Shown here: one piece after another, positions 1 through 7,091 of the stretch
Position numbering within the stretch: the first letter of the stretch is position 1
Layout: each line of letters begins with the position of its first letter
Source: an uncultured Nitrospinaceae bacterium
Lineage (GTDB): Bacteria; Nitrospinota; Nitrospinia; Nitrospinales; VA-1
Assembly (NCBI GenBank): GCA_938073925.1
Contig: CALJGH010000053.1
Span: 1 to 8,327, forward strand
Length of the DNA stretch: 8,327 nucleotides
Reading direction: 5' to 3'
Notes under the pieces: model-generated
Told to the model about the DNA's origin: nothing
The model's input: only the letters and a program-made list of their open reading frames with translations
Database searches by the model: none
Made by a program: the position numbers and the translations under genes

Positions 1-2
1 CG

Positions 3-1979
3 TTGGGATTGATCCATTGGACATTGAATGATTCTGAACGGGCTTTAACAAATCTCCACCACAGTCTAGATCTGGCAACCGAAATGCGTTCGCGTATAGA
101 TATTGCCTCGGCCCACAATAATATCGGATTGGTGCATCGAATAGAAAAACGCTTTGAGAAATCCCTGAAATCTTTCAATGAAGCTTTACAACAAGACATT
201 CAACTTAAATCTAAATGGGGGCAGGGCTACACCCACCGCAATATGGGTATGAGTTTGATGCGTATGGGAAATCTTCACGATGCCGCCGGACATTTTAATC
301 AGGCCATGGGTTTTAGCAGCGAAATCGGCGACCGCACGAATGTTGTAAAAATCATGCTGGAATTAGGGCATCTGGCGTTAGAGCGAAAACAATGGCAGGA
401 GGCGGTGCCGTTGTTTGAAAAGGCATATGCATTGTCATCTGAGATCAATGTCAAGGAGGTTAGTTGGCGGGCCTTGCGTGGACAGGGATTTGCTCTTATT
501 CAGTTAAAGAAAAATGATGCAGCGGTAAAAGTTTATAAGGAAGCCGTAAAAATTGTCGATTCCATGCGTGCCGCTATTAAAGTTGAGGAATTTCAAAACG
601 GATTTCTCGCTGATAAGCAGGATGTTTACAAAGAATTGATTTTGTTGCTTTTGGATATGGATAATGTCGAAGACTCTTTTCAATATGCAGAGCGGGCAAA
701 ATCACGAAGTTTCATCGACCTGCTTGGCAATCAGAAAATCAGCTTGAAAAATGATGTCAGTCAAAAATTGTACGATGCTTTAACCCGGCAGAAATCACAT
801 ATCCGAGAAACAGAAGAAGCTTTCGCTGCGGCACGTTCTGCTGAGAAGGAAGAAGAAGCAAAAGGTCTCAGAGAAAAACTGGTGGCGGCGAGAAGTCTCT
901 ATCAGAATATGTTGATCGATGCTAAAGAGCAGAGTCCGGAAATTTCAAACTTCATCACGGTAGACGCTATCACCTTAAAGACGTTGTATAGCTTGCTGGA
1001 AGATAACGTAGCGTTGGTGGAATATCTGGTGACCAAAAAAGAACTCATTACCTGGGTGGTAGCGGAGGGAAACATCAATGCAGTTCGCGTTCCCATAACA
1101 GAAAAAGATTTAAATGCTCTTGTCGCTGACTACCGTGAACGGATTCAGAAAATTGCCCCTGTAGAAGATCAAGCGAAACGATTGCATAAATTATTGGTGG
1201 AGCCTTTGCAGTTGTTTATAAAAGGCAAGCGGATGTTGGGTATCGTGCCGCATGGACACCTGCACTATATTTCATTTTCATCCCTAAAAAATGAAGAGAG
1301 TTATTTGTTTGAGCGGCATCCCCTATTTTATTCTCCCAGCGCATCGGTGATGCAGTTCACTTTCAAGGAAAAAACGACACGCAGTCGCGACATTAAAGTT
1401 CTGGCGTTGGGCAATCCCGATCTTGGCGACTTGAATTACGATTTGCCGTTGGCGGAAATGGAAGCCAACGCCATCAAATGGGATTTCCCGAAAATTGATG
1501 TCTTGACTCGAGAAAATGCTACCGAGAGTTGGTTGAAGAAAAATATCGGCGACTATCAAATAATCCATGTTGCTTCACACGGTGAGTTCGATCCGATCAA
1601 CCCTTTGTTCTCGTCCTTAAAATTGACGCGGGATAAAAGTGATGATGGTAATTTTGAGGTCAATGAAGTTTTTGGTCTCGATATCAAAGCAGATATCGTT
1701 ACACTGAGCGCTTGCCAGACGGGTCTGGGCGACCTCGTTGGCGGCGATGAATTGGTAGGGCTCAACCGTGCATTTATCTATGCAGGTACGCGCGCAATTT
1801 TATCTTCGCTGTGGAGAGTCAGCGATATCTCAACAGCGGTACTGATAAAACATTTTTATCGCAACTACGGTAAAGAAGATAAAGCCGAGAGCTTGCGCAA
1901 GGCCCAACTTCTCGTTAAACGGTTTTACCCACACCCTTCTTATTGGGCCGGATTTAACCTGACCGGAGATTATCGATAG
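3..1979 (+). CDS. TPR-CHAT domain protein (caspase-like peptidase), 5' partial
   Basis: The frame is open from the left edge, so the N-terminus is probably cut off; the first TTG is not a convincing start. Residue numbers count from that codon. Residues 1-190 hold about five tetratricopeptide repeats, for example around 36-70, 74-110, 113-150 and 154-188. Residues 197-242 form the helical linker usual in CHAT proteins (ending YAERAKSRSFIDLLG). Residues 255-310 are a charged, probable coiled coil. The CHAT domain fills about 375-658. It carries the catalytic pair of the caspase/separase clan: His526 in HVASHGEF and Cys571 in LSACQTGLGD. It closes with the typical WAGFNLTGDYR. CHAT proteins are probable cysteine proteases, with TPRs as a sensing or partner-binding part. 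Some act in bacterial defence or regulated cell death, but most standalone members have no known substrate. The upstream neighbour, which might show a partner, lies outside the window. Family assignment is firm; the role is open. Confidence 0.93.
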   Translation: MGLIHWTLNDSERALTNLHHSLDLATEMRSRIDIASAHNNIGLVHRIEKRFEKSLKSFNEALQQDIQLKSKWGQGYTHRNMGMSLMRMGNLHDAAGHFNQAMGFSSEIGDRTNVVKIMLELGHLALERKQWQEAVPLFEKAYALSSEINVKEVSWRALRGQGFALIQLKKNDAAVKVYKEAVKIVDSMRAAIKVEEFQNGFLADKQDVYKELILLLLDMDNVEDSFQYAERAKSRSFIDLLGNQKISLKNDVSQKLYDALTRQKSHIRETEEAFAAARSAEKEEEAKGLREKLVAARSLYQNMLIDAKEQSPEISNFITVDAITLKTLYSLLEDNVALVEYLVTKKELITWVVAEGNINAVRVPITEKDLNALVADYRERIQKIAPVEDQAKRLHKLLVEPLQLFIKGKRMLGIVPHGHLHYISFSSLKNEESYLFERHPLFYSPSASVMQFTFKEKTTRSRDIKVLALGNPDLGDLNYDLPLAEMEANAIKWDFPKIDVLTRENATESWLKKNIGDYQIIHVASHGEFDPINPLFSSLKLTRDKSDDGNFEVNEVFGLDIKADIVTLSACQTGLGDLVGGDELVGLNRAFIYAGTRAILSSLWRVSDISTAVLIKHFYRNYGKEDKAESLRKAQLLVKRFYPHPSYWAGFNLTGDYR

Positions 1980-1999
1980 CCGACTTTAGTTGCGGCTAT
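1976..1999 (+). terminator. Hairpin over the TPR-CHAT stop codon, possible weak terminator
   Basis: ATAGCCG (1976-1982) pairs perfectly with CGGCTAT (1993-1999) across a 10-base loop, and the stem includes the TAG stop of the TPR-CHAT gene. No T-run follows on the plus strand, so it is not a standard intrinsic terminator. It could still protect the 3' end of the transcript. Confidence 0.3.
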
Positions 2000-2190
2000 T
2001 CATTAAGCCTTCAGGAAATTGTGCGTCCATCTTTTCTTTCAGTTCCTTAGAGATTGCCTGTTTCCCTGTGCCGGTTTAATTTTATTCATTATTTATGAAA
2101 TATTTTCCAGTGGCGCCGATGCAATATTTCCTTTGAGATAACCTCTTTTAACTTCCCATTAGCATTATAAGCTTTGACTGGAAAAAGCAT
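1986..2190 (-). pseudogene. Small minus-strand gene, frame broken after 33 codons; function unknown
   Basis: An ATG at 2190-2188 is preceded by a perfect GGAGG (2199-2203) with an 8-base spacer, the best ribosome binding site in the window. It opens a 33-codon frame beginning MLFPVKAYNANGKLKEVISK and ending at TAA (2091-2089). A second coding-like stretch follows in another frame at 2075-1986 (29 codons). It contains GKQAISKELKEKMDAQFPEG and ends at TAA (1988-1986). Read together they would make a soluble, lysine-rich protein of roughly 65-70 residues, so I infer a small gene broken by one or two indels. The alternative is an intact 33-aa peptide gene with chance coding-like sequence downstream. 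I recognise no family. It is convergent with the TPR-CHAT gene and stops just short of it. Confidence 0.4.
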
Positions 2191-2198
2191 TTTATGTG

Positions 2199-2203
2199 CC
2201 TCC
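2199..2203 (-). promoter_or_regulatory. Shine-Dalgarno GGAGG for the small minus-strand gene
   Basis: On the minus strand GGAGG lies 8 bases before the ATG at 2190. This near-ideal site is the main reason to treat the short frame as a former or present gene. The 150 or so bases between it and the BLUF relic (about 2204-2354) hold no gene I can support. Confidence 0.5.
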
Positions 2204-2354
2204 GTTTAGTTTAGAGTCGGATTCTCAAACTCTCTAATCCTAGGATAAGTCGCAGTTAGTCTATTTGCCAACCTGATTCTAAATCTTTTTAGGTTTTCTC
2301 TTGGGTAAAAACAGTTCGTTAGAGACTGGAAATCTAAAGTAAACATATTTATTG

Positions 2355-2813
2355 TTGGGGTATACACGAATTTTCTATTGCAGTTTCGCAACCAGGGATA
2401 TGTCCGATACCGATATAATGAATATCCTGGCGACGTCCAGAAAAAAGAGTGCCGAAGAATGTATCACAGGCATTCTTATTTATTGGGCCAGAACAAGCCA
2501 GTTTATGTAGACCTTAGAAGGAAGTGAAAAAGCTATTTTCGATTTGTATGAAGTTATAAAAAAGGATGATCGGCATAAGAGCCTTAAGCTGATTTACAGT
2601 AGAGAGATTCCTGAAAGATGTTTTTGGAATTGGACCATTGGGCTCTCTAAATTTAAATTAGAAGGGTTTTTAGGTTTTCTTGAAAAAGGGTTTGCCGATG
2701 AGTTAATTAATAGGCACCCTTCAACAGCAATCAACTTTTTTCAGTCATTCAAAGAGTTATTGCTCAAAGAAAAAATCTTAACTACTGGCGGTTTGGTTTT
2801 TTTGGCGTTCTAA
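2355..2813 (+). pseudogene. BLUF blue-light sensor (short PixD/BlrB type), inactivated by an amber codon
   Basis: One frame from TTG at 2355 to TAA at 2811-2813 would encode about 152 residues, the usual length of short BLUF proteins. It is cut by TAG at 2508-2510. Before the stop it reads as a BLUF N-terminus: Tyr at residue 8 (codon 2376-2378, the usual flavin-bonded Tyr), then DIMNILATSRKKS and ITGILIY. After the stop come TLEGSEKAIFDLYEVIKKDD, a DDRH motif and CFWNWTIGL (conserved Trp codon 2631-2633), then C-terminal helices. The TAG sits in the family motif F-x-Q-x-LEG, in place of the flavin-contacting Gln (Gln63 of AppA, Gln50 of PixD); CAG to TAG is one transition. The usual Asn contact is Ser (AGT, 2448-2450), and the loop before the motif is two codons longer than usual. 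No good ribosome binding site is visible. BLUF proteins bind FAD and sense blue light; this copy should make no functional sensor. Its 3' end overlaps the convergent ABC-F gene. Confidence 0.82.
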
Positions 2814-4367
2814 CGCACGTAACTTCCGGGCTTCTTTTTTATTCATTTTGCCCTTTACTTTTTTCTCTACAACCGGCTCACCCTCCCAACCGACTTTTTC
2901 GAGAAAGTCTTCGTAGCCGCCATGAAAATACTCCGCATGGCCGCGATGAAAAATGATCAAATTCTTGGCCAGAGCTTTAAGGATAAGCTCAGAGTGAGTT
3001 ACAATTACTATAGCACCCGCATAATCGTTCAGTTCTTCTATTAAGGATTCTATTGACTCTACATCCAGATGATGAGAAGGCTCATCCAGTAGTAGAAGGT
3101 TGGTGGGGTGAGAAATTATTTTCCCAAGTAGAACACGGCTTCTTTCACCCCCCGAAAGTACGTTTACCTTTTTTTTGCTCATGTCGCCGTCAAACATCAT
3201 GGCTCCACATATACTGTGTGCGGCCTGTAATGACAGGCTCGGATTGGAACGGAGTATTTCATCTAGGACTTGATTATCCGGTTGGAGTCGGTCGATGTTG
3301 GTCTGACCAAAATGCCCGATGTTTACGGAAGGATGTGGCGCAATATCTCCTTCGGTAGGGGTTAGCTCTCCTGCCAGACAATTTAACAAGGTTGACTTAC
3401 CTTTGCCATTGGCACCGATAATTCCAATGCGGTCATTTTTACCAATGGAAAATGAGACATCTGAGAAAATATTATTTTCGGGTTTGCCTCCATATGAGAA
3501 CGACAGGTTTTTGATGTTCATAAGGGTTTTGCCAGGGCAGGCGAGATAGTTGAATCGGAAACCCAGATTTTTTTCTGCGCTGAGTTTTTCCATCGTCCCC
3601 ATTTTTTCCATCATCTTCAATCGCGACTGCGCCATGGTGGCCTTCGAGGCTTTGGCTCGAAATCGATCTACAAGGTTCTGCATTTCCCGGCGTTTGTTCT
3701 CCAGATTTTTGCGGGTCTGCTCATAGGTTTCCTCTTCCTGAATGATCATTTCATAGAATTTAATAGTCCCGCCTTTGACCTTTCTCGCTTGTTTGCGATG
3801 CAGGCCCAGAGTATGGGTGGTGACCTTATCCATGAAATCACGATCATGAGTGATGAGAATCATTTCGCCGGGCCACTTGTTTAGATATTCCTTGAGCCAG
3901 CGAAGAGAAAGGATGTCGAGATAGTTGGTCGGCTCATCAAGCAAAAGCATATTTGGGTCGGCCAATAATGCTTTGCAAAGGTTGATGCGCACCTGGAATC
4001 CACCGCTGAAGGTAGTGGGGTCCTTTTGAAAATCCTGCTCTGTAAAACCGAGCCCGGAGAGAATGATCTCTGCCTTGTAATGATCCCATTGCTTTTCAGC
4101 GGGGAGAGCTTGGATGCATTCCGCGAGAACGGTTGGCTGGGTGAAATGTATATGTTGCTCCAAAGCACCTATCCGGTAGCCTTTTGGGGTGGAAAGAGTT
4201 CCCGCGTCCTGTTTCTCGTTACCCAGAATCATGCGGAACAACGTAGATTTTCCCGTACCGTTTTTTCCTACGAGGCCAATGCGTTCGCCGGGGTTGATAA
4301 GAAACGATACGCCGTCGAATAAAACTTGCGGCCCAAAAGATTTTTCAATATTGCTAGCTATGATCAT
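2778..4367 (-). CDS. ABC-F family twin-ATPase, probable ribosome-associated translation factor
   Basis: This 529-residue protein has two ATP-binding cassettes and no membrane segments, which defines the ABC-F (Uup/EttA/YheS) group. Cassette 1 has Walker A GKNGTGKST (34-42), signature FSGGF (120-124), Walker B LLLDEPTNYLD with Glu145, and His174 in THDRD. Cassette 2 has Walker A GANGKGKST (318-326), signature LSGGE (404-408), Walker B with Glu429 in DEPSHHLD, and His458. The linker at about 205-275 is helical and basic (RFRAKASKATMAQSRLKMME), like the P-site tRNA interaction motif that reaches the peptidyl-transferase centre. Only about 80 residues separate Walker A from the first signature, so the arm domain of EttA and YheS seems absent. 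The C-terminus (500-529) is a lysine-rich tail. The closest resemblance seems to be YheS-like, so I give no symbol. The ATG at 4367 lacks a clear Shine-Dalgarno sequence. Known members bind ribosomes and relieve stalling or give antibiotic resistance; which applies here is unknown. Confidence 0.95.
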   Translation of the reverse strand: MIIASNIEKSFGPQVLFDGVSFLINPGERIGLVGKNGTGKSTLFRMILGNEKQDAGTLSTPKGYRIGALEQHIHFTQPTVLAECIQALPAEKQWDHYKAEIILSGLGFTEQDFQKDPTTFSGGFQVRINLCKALLADPNMLLLDEPTNYLDILSLRWLKEYLNKWPGEMILITHDRDFMDKVTTHTLGLHRKQARKVKGGTIKFYEMIIQEEETYEQTRKNLENKRREMQNLVDRFRAKASKATMAQSRLKMMEKMGTMEKLSAEKNLGFRFNYLACPGKTLMNIKNLSFSYGGKPENNIFSDVSFSIGKNDRIGIIGANGKGKSTLLNCLAGELTPTEGDIAPHPSVNIGHFGQTNIDRLQPDNQVLDEILRSNPSLSLQAAHSICGAMMFDGDMSKKKVNVLSGGERSRVLLGKIISHPTNLLLLDEPSHHLDVESIESLIEELNDYAGAIVIVTHSELILKALAKNLIIFHRGHAEYFHGGYEDFLEKVGWEGEPVVEKKVKGKMNKKEARKLRALERQKNQTASS

Positions 4368-4468
4368 AATTGCAGGATGTAGAAGACAACTTTGTATTTT
4401 ATAAAGGAAAAGAAGAACGAGGCCTGATTATGGAGGGTACCCGTACTGCTGAAGCGCTAATAAAATTT

Positions 4469-4496
4469 AGTATAGCAGAAATTCTATTAGGGTCTA
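4469..4496 (-). promoter_or_regulatory. Candidate sigma-70 promoter for the ABC-F gene
   Basis: On the minus strand a -35-like TAGACC (4491-4496) is followed after 16 bases by TATACT (4469-4474), which matches TATAAT at five of six positions. Transcription would start near 4460 and leave a leader of about 95 bases before the ATG at 4367. The flanking intergenic stretch (4368-4629) contains no gene I can support. Confidence 0.4.
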
Positions 4497-4571
4497 GCCG
4501 GAACTCATCTTGGAGAGATACAGAGACCATTTTCTCAAGGATTTTCGTAATATTTATCTAAAACTTTGCAA

Positions 4572-4588
4572 GACCTATTGGCTAGGTC
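4572..4588 (-). terminator. Hairpin downstream of the SagB-like gene, possible terminator
   Basis: GACCTA (4572-4577) and TAGGTC (4583-4588) form a perfect 6-bp stem with a 5-base loop, about 40 bases beyond the stop of the minus-strand flavoenzyme gene. On that strand the hairpin is followed by TTGCAAAGTTTT, a poor but T-rich tail. Two more short inverted repeats (4596-4607 and 4613-4625) lie between it and the stop. It would separate this unit from the ABC-F promoter. Confidence 0.35.
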
Positions 4589-4629
4589 CGAGGCCGTTTC
4601 TTGAAACAGAGGTAGTTTAAAACTAAATT

Positions 4630-6228
4630 TCAGTAAGGTGGCATAGTGGTGAGCCGGTTGTCATCTACAGGGCCACCGACGGTAAAATGATACAAACTTT
4701 GATAGCTTGTGTCTTTGATTCCAAAAATATGATGCACAGGATCATCAAGAAAACATCCGATCCCGGTACTGCGGATGCCACTCACTTCGGCTTGAAGGTA
4801 AAGCACTTGTCCAATGGCCCCGCACTCCCAATAAAGACGAGGATAAAACCAAGGGCCATAATTTTTGAGAGGTTCCTCGAAAGCGCTGATCATGCCCAAG
4901 CTGAAACAGCCTGCCCCGGCGATTTCCTGTCCACAAGATACTCCAGCCGCCATGCGTCTACAATCATACTCCTCCAGTAAAAACAAATCCAGTTCGTAAG
5001 GGCATCCTTCGGGCTTCTCCCATTTGAAATGTTTGCTGAAGGTGGATTTCAAATCTTCCAAGTGATTTTTGTTGCGCACCAGAATGTATACGCCGCGAGG
5101 CAAATCATCAATTCGATGGACGAACAACCCCAAATGCACCTGGGGTTCCCAGGGGAATGTCTGAAAAGGCAGTGGGCAAGCATTAGGAACCGTTTTTATT
5201 AAAAATTGATAAAAGGTGTCACGTGCGATTTGGGTTTTCCCATCCATAGCAACAGCACTCCGTCGCTGGTGAATGGCTTTTCTTAATGGGAAAGTATCGT
5301 CCTCAATGAGATTTGAATGATCTTCTCTTTTGCAAACGTTAGGTAAGGAGCGATCCGATTTGCTCGCAGCTTTTGAAACCTCATCTATGCCAGACCAATC
5401 CATATGACTTCTGCTTAAAATATTGGGAGTGCCTTGCCAGTCCAGACTAGAGAATTCTTGTATATAGTCGGGCTCGTTTAGATTTATATTTGGTTCGTTG
5501 CCCGATGGTAAGACCGCGACGAGACAATCAGGGACTTCAATTTCAGATTCATCTTTGAAGGGTAATCCTAAAATAGTTTCTAAATCGCTGTGAGTCAGAT
5601 GATCCATTAAGTGAGTTCGCCAACCCAAACCCGCGCAAGAAATATTGAGCGCGGCCAGGGCGTGGCCCAAGTCATGCTGGCAGTAACGATAAGCCCGTTG
5701 TCCATATTTCCAAGCTTCGCGCCAGTGGATAGAACTTAATCCAACAAAGAGGGTGTCTTCAGACAAACGCATTTTTTCCCACGTCTCCATGGAGAAATGA
5801 GCTCTGATTTCCAAACCATGAGTCTCTGGGCTGTAATGAAAAACAGAAGGTTCATCTGTGAGACCTTGTATCGGCCCACAAATCAAATAGCCTTCGGTAG
5901 GATGTAAGTTGCCACTAGAAGGATTGACTCTCAAAGCCCATTTTGAACCTTGAAAAGATTTCCAAGCAGAAAGTGCCAGACAGTCAAAAAATAGTTGTGA
6001 GACAGATTCTAAATTTAAAGGGCAAGCAGAAACCTTATTGGGTGTTAGAGCTTCAGAGAAAGTAGGCCCCTCTGTCTGAGCGGCTTTGATTAAGGGGAAC
6101 ACCTCCGCCCCTTCATATCTCCGAAAGGGATCGGGCTGACTGGCCCAATCCAGTTGTCCGGGGCCAGGTGCAAAAGCATGTTGATTGTGTTTGGACGAAC
6201 GATGGTAATGAAAAATCTTGTTTATCAT
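4630..6228 (-). CDS. SagB/ThcOx-type flavin oxidoreductase with two nitroreductase-like domains
   Basis: This 532-residue soluble protein consists of two tandem nitroreductase-fold domains. The N-terminus carries the entry motif of this family, APGPGQLDW...DPFRRYEGA (20-41). Domain 1 (about 70-250) has the FMN-contacting RVNPSSGNLHPTEGYL (100-115) and AYRYCQHDLGHALAALNISC (179-198). Domain 2 (about 312-525) starts with IHQRRSAVAMDG (319-330). It also has the helix LYWECGAIGQVLYLQAEVSG (465-484), then TGIGCFLDD, and ends near FTVGGPVDDNRLTT. SagB-type enzymes use FMN to oxidise azoline rings to azoles in modified peptides such as streptolysin S. Long two-domain homologues also occur alone, with unknown substrates, as appears to be the case here: no YcaO cyclase or precursor peptide is visible. 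The ATG at 6228 has only a weak AAGG five bases before it. The gene lies 70 bp behind the duplicated-domain gene on the same strand and is probably co-transcribed with it. Confidence 0.88.
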   Translation of the reverse strand: MINKIFHYHRSSKHNQHAFAPGPGQLDWASQPDPFRRYEGAEVFPLIKAAQTEGPTFSEALTPNKVSACPLNLESVSQLFFDCLALSAWKSFQGSKWALRVNPSSGNLHPTEGYLICGPIQGLTDEPSVFHYSPETHGLEIRAHFSMETWEKMRLSEDTLFVGLSSIHWREAWKYGQRAYRYCQHDLGHALAALNISCAGLGWRTHLMDHLTHSDLETILGLPFKDESEIEVPDCLVAVLPSGNEPNINLNEPDYIQEFSSLDWQGTPNILSRSHMDWSGIDEVSKAASKSDRSLPNVCKREDHSNLIEDDTFPLRKAIHQRRSAVAMDGKTQIARDTFYQFLIKTVPNACPLPFQTFPWEPQVHLGLFVHRIDDLPRGVYILVRNKNHLEDLKSTFSKHFKWEKPEGCPYELDLFLLEEYDCRRMAAGVSCGQEIAGAGCFSLGMISAFEEPLKNYGPWFYPRLYWECGAIGQVLYLQAEVSGIRSTGIGCFLDDPVHHIFGIKDTSYQSLYHFTVGGPVDDNRLTTMPPY

Positions 6229-6298
6229 GATTGCCTTGAATCAAGAGGGAGAAGAATCAAAATATATTAAGGAGAAAAGAAATCTTTAGATTGACGAA

Positions 6299-6814
6299 TC
6301 ACGCACCTTCTACAATGCAGGCTTCTATATCTTTGCCGATGATTTCTACTATTTCCTTTTTTAAGGCTTCATCGAAGGTCGTTATGCTGTCTTCATCACA
6401 ATTTTCGATTTTCCAATCGTAACCTTCGAAAGGATTGTCACATAGAGTTTTGACTTCAGTGATTGCATCTTCTCGGGTGGATGCTTTCAAGACTGTTTCC
6501 AAATTGGTGTCGACTAGAATATGAGCGACATTCAAATCATAATGGGCGGTTAATCCGTCCCAGAAAATATTTTCATCAGTTTCTTCTTCATTGATGCGCT
6601 CTACGATAGCGTCCGTTAATTTAGCATCAAAACTGTTAATTCCGCCCTCTTCGCATCCTTCAATTTTCCATTCATACTCGGTGAACAAGTCTTTTTTGTC
6701 GACCATTCGTTCTACTTCCTTATTGGCCTGTTCTTTCATGGTTCGAGATTTCAATCGAACCTCTAGATTGCTATAGACATGAGCGTTTTTAATTTTCAAC
6801 TTAAAATTTGTCAT
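6299..6814 (-). CDS. Acidic protein of unknown function with an internally duplicated domain
   Basis: I recognise no family. The 171-residue protein is acidic, has no signal peptide or membrane segment, and is two copies of one module of about 80 residues. Copy A runs from about residue 4 to 78 and copy B from about 91 to 163. They align as NLEVRLKSRT (16-25) with NLETVLKAST (104-113), EYEWKIEGCEE (46-56) with GYDWKIENCDE (131-141), and SFDAKLTDAIVERI (61-74) with TFDEALKKEIVEII (146-159). Each copy keeps the core [YD]-W-K-I-E-x-C with one cysteine, followed by acidic residues and an amphipathic helix. The start is supported by GAGG about 9 bases before the ATG at 6814. The gene precedes the SagB-like flavoenzyme by 70 bp on the same strand, so a shared transcript is likely. 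An accessory role for that enzyme is possible but unproven. Confidence 0.85.
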   Translation of the reverse strand: MTNFKLKIKNAHVYSNLEVRLKSRTMKEQANKEVERMVDKKDLFTEYEWKIEGCEEGGINSFDAKLTDAIVERINEEETDENIFWDGLTAHYDLNVAHILVDTNLETVLKASTREDAITEVKTLCDNPFEGYDWKIENCDEDSITTFDEALKKEIVEIIGKDIEACIVEGA

Positions 6815-7091
6815 TATTAATCCTCGACACCCTTAAATTTTGATTGAAAGCCCTATGTTTGAAAAGGCTTAAAGTGTGGTTGTATATCTTATTTTCTATA
6901 GTTAAGAGGGGAAAAATAGTAAAAGGATTTAAGCTTGTTGCCGATTTTAGAATTGCTACTGAAATGGCCAAGGTATAGATAGAATTGAAGGTTTAGAGCA
7001 ACAGAATAAATGAGTCGTCTGATTAATGGGTCTGCTAAACTAAGACACTGGAGTCTGGATTTTTGCATTTCCATTAGGGTACGAGCTCGAA

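Noticed and set aside
2206..2391. 61-codon minus-strand frame over the start of the BLUF relic
   Set aside because: The opposite strand carries recognisable BLUF sequence at 2355-2391, and the rest of this frame shows no motif.
2508..2510. The TAG in the BLUF gene as a recoded codon (readthrough or pyrrolysine)
   Set aside because: TAG is the normal stop of three other genes here (TPR-CHAT, TVP38-like and the 61-aa gene), and no recoding structure was seen. A nonsense mutation or sequencing error is simpler.
3053..3549. Plus-strand frames of 76-101 codons inside the ABC-F gene
   Set aside because: They are antisense to a clearly coding ABC cassette and show no family features.
4370..4561. 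63-codon plus-strand frame upstream of the ABC-F gene
   Set aside because: It lies across the likely promoter and leader of the opposite-strand gene, has no protein-like motif, and no conserved domain could be recognised.
6299..6814. The 171-aa protein as a RiPP precursor for the SagB-like enzyme
   Set aside because: It is a long, evenly acidic two-module protein without a leader/core layout or a Cys/Ser/Thr-rich core, and no YcaO cyclase is present.
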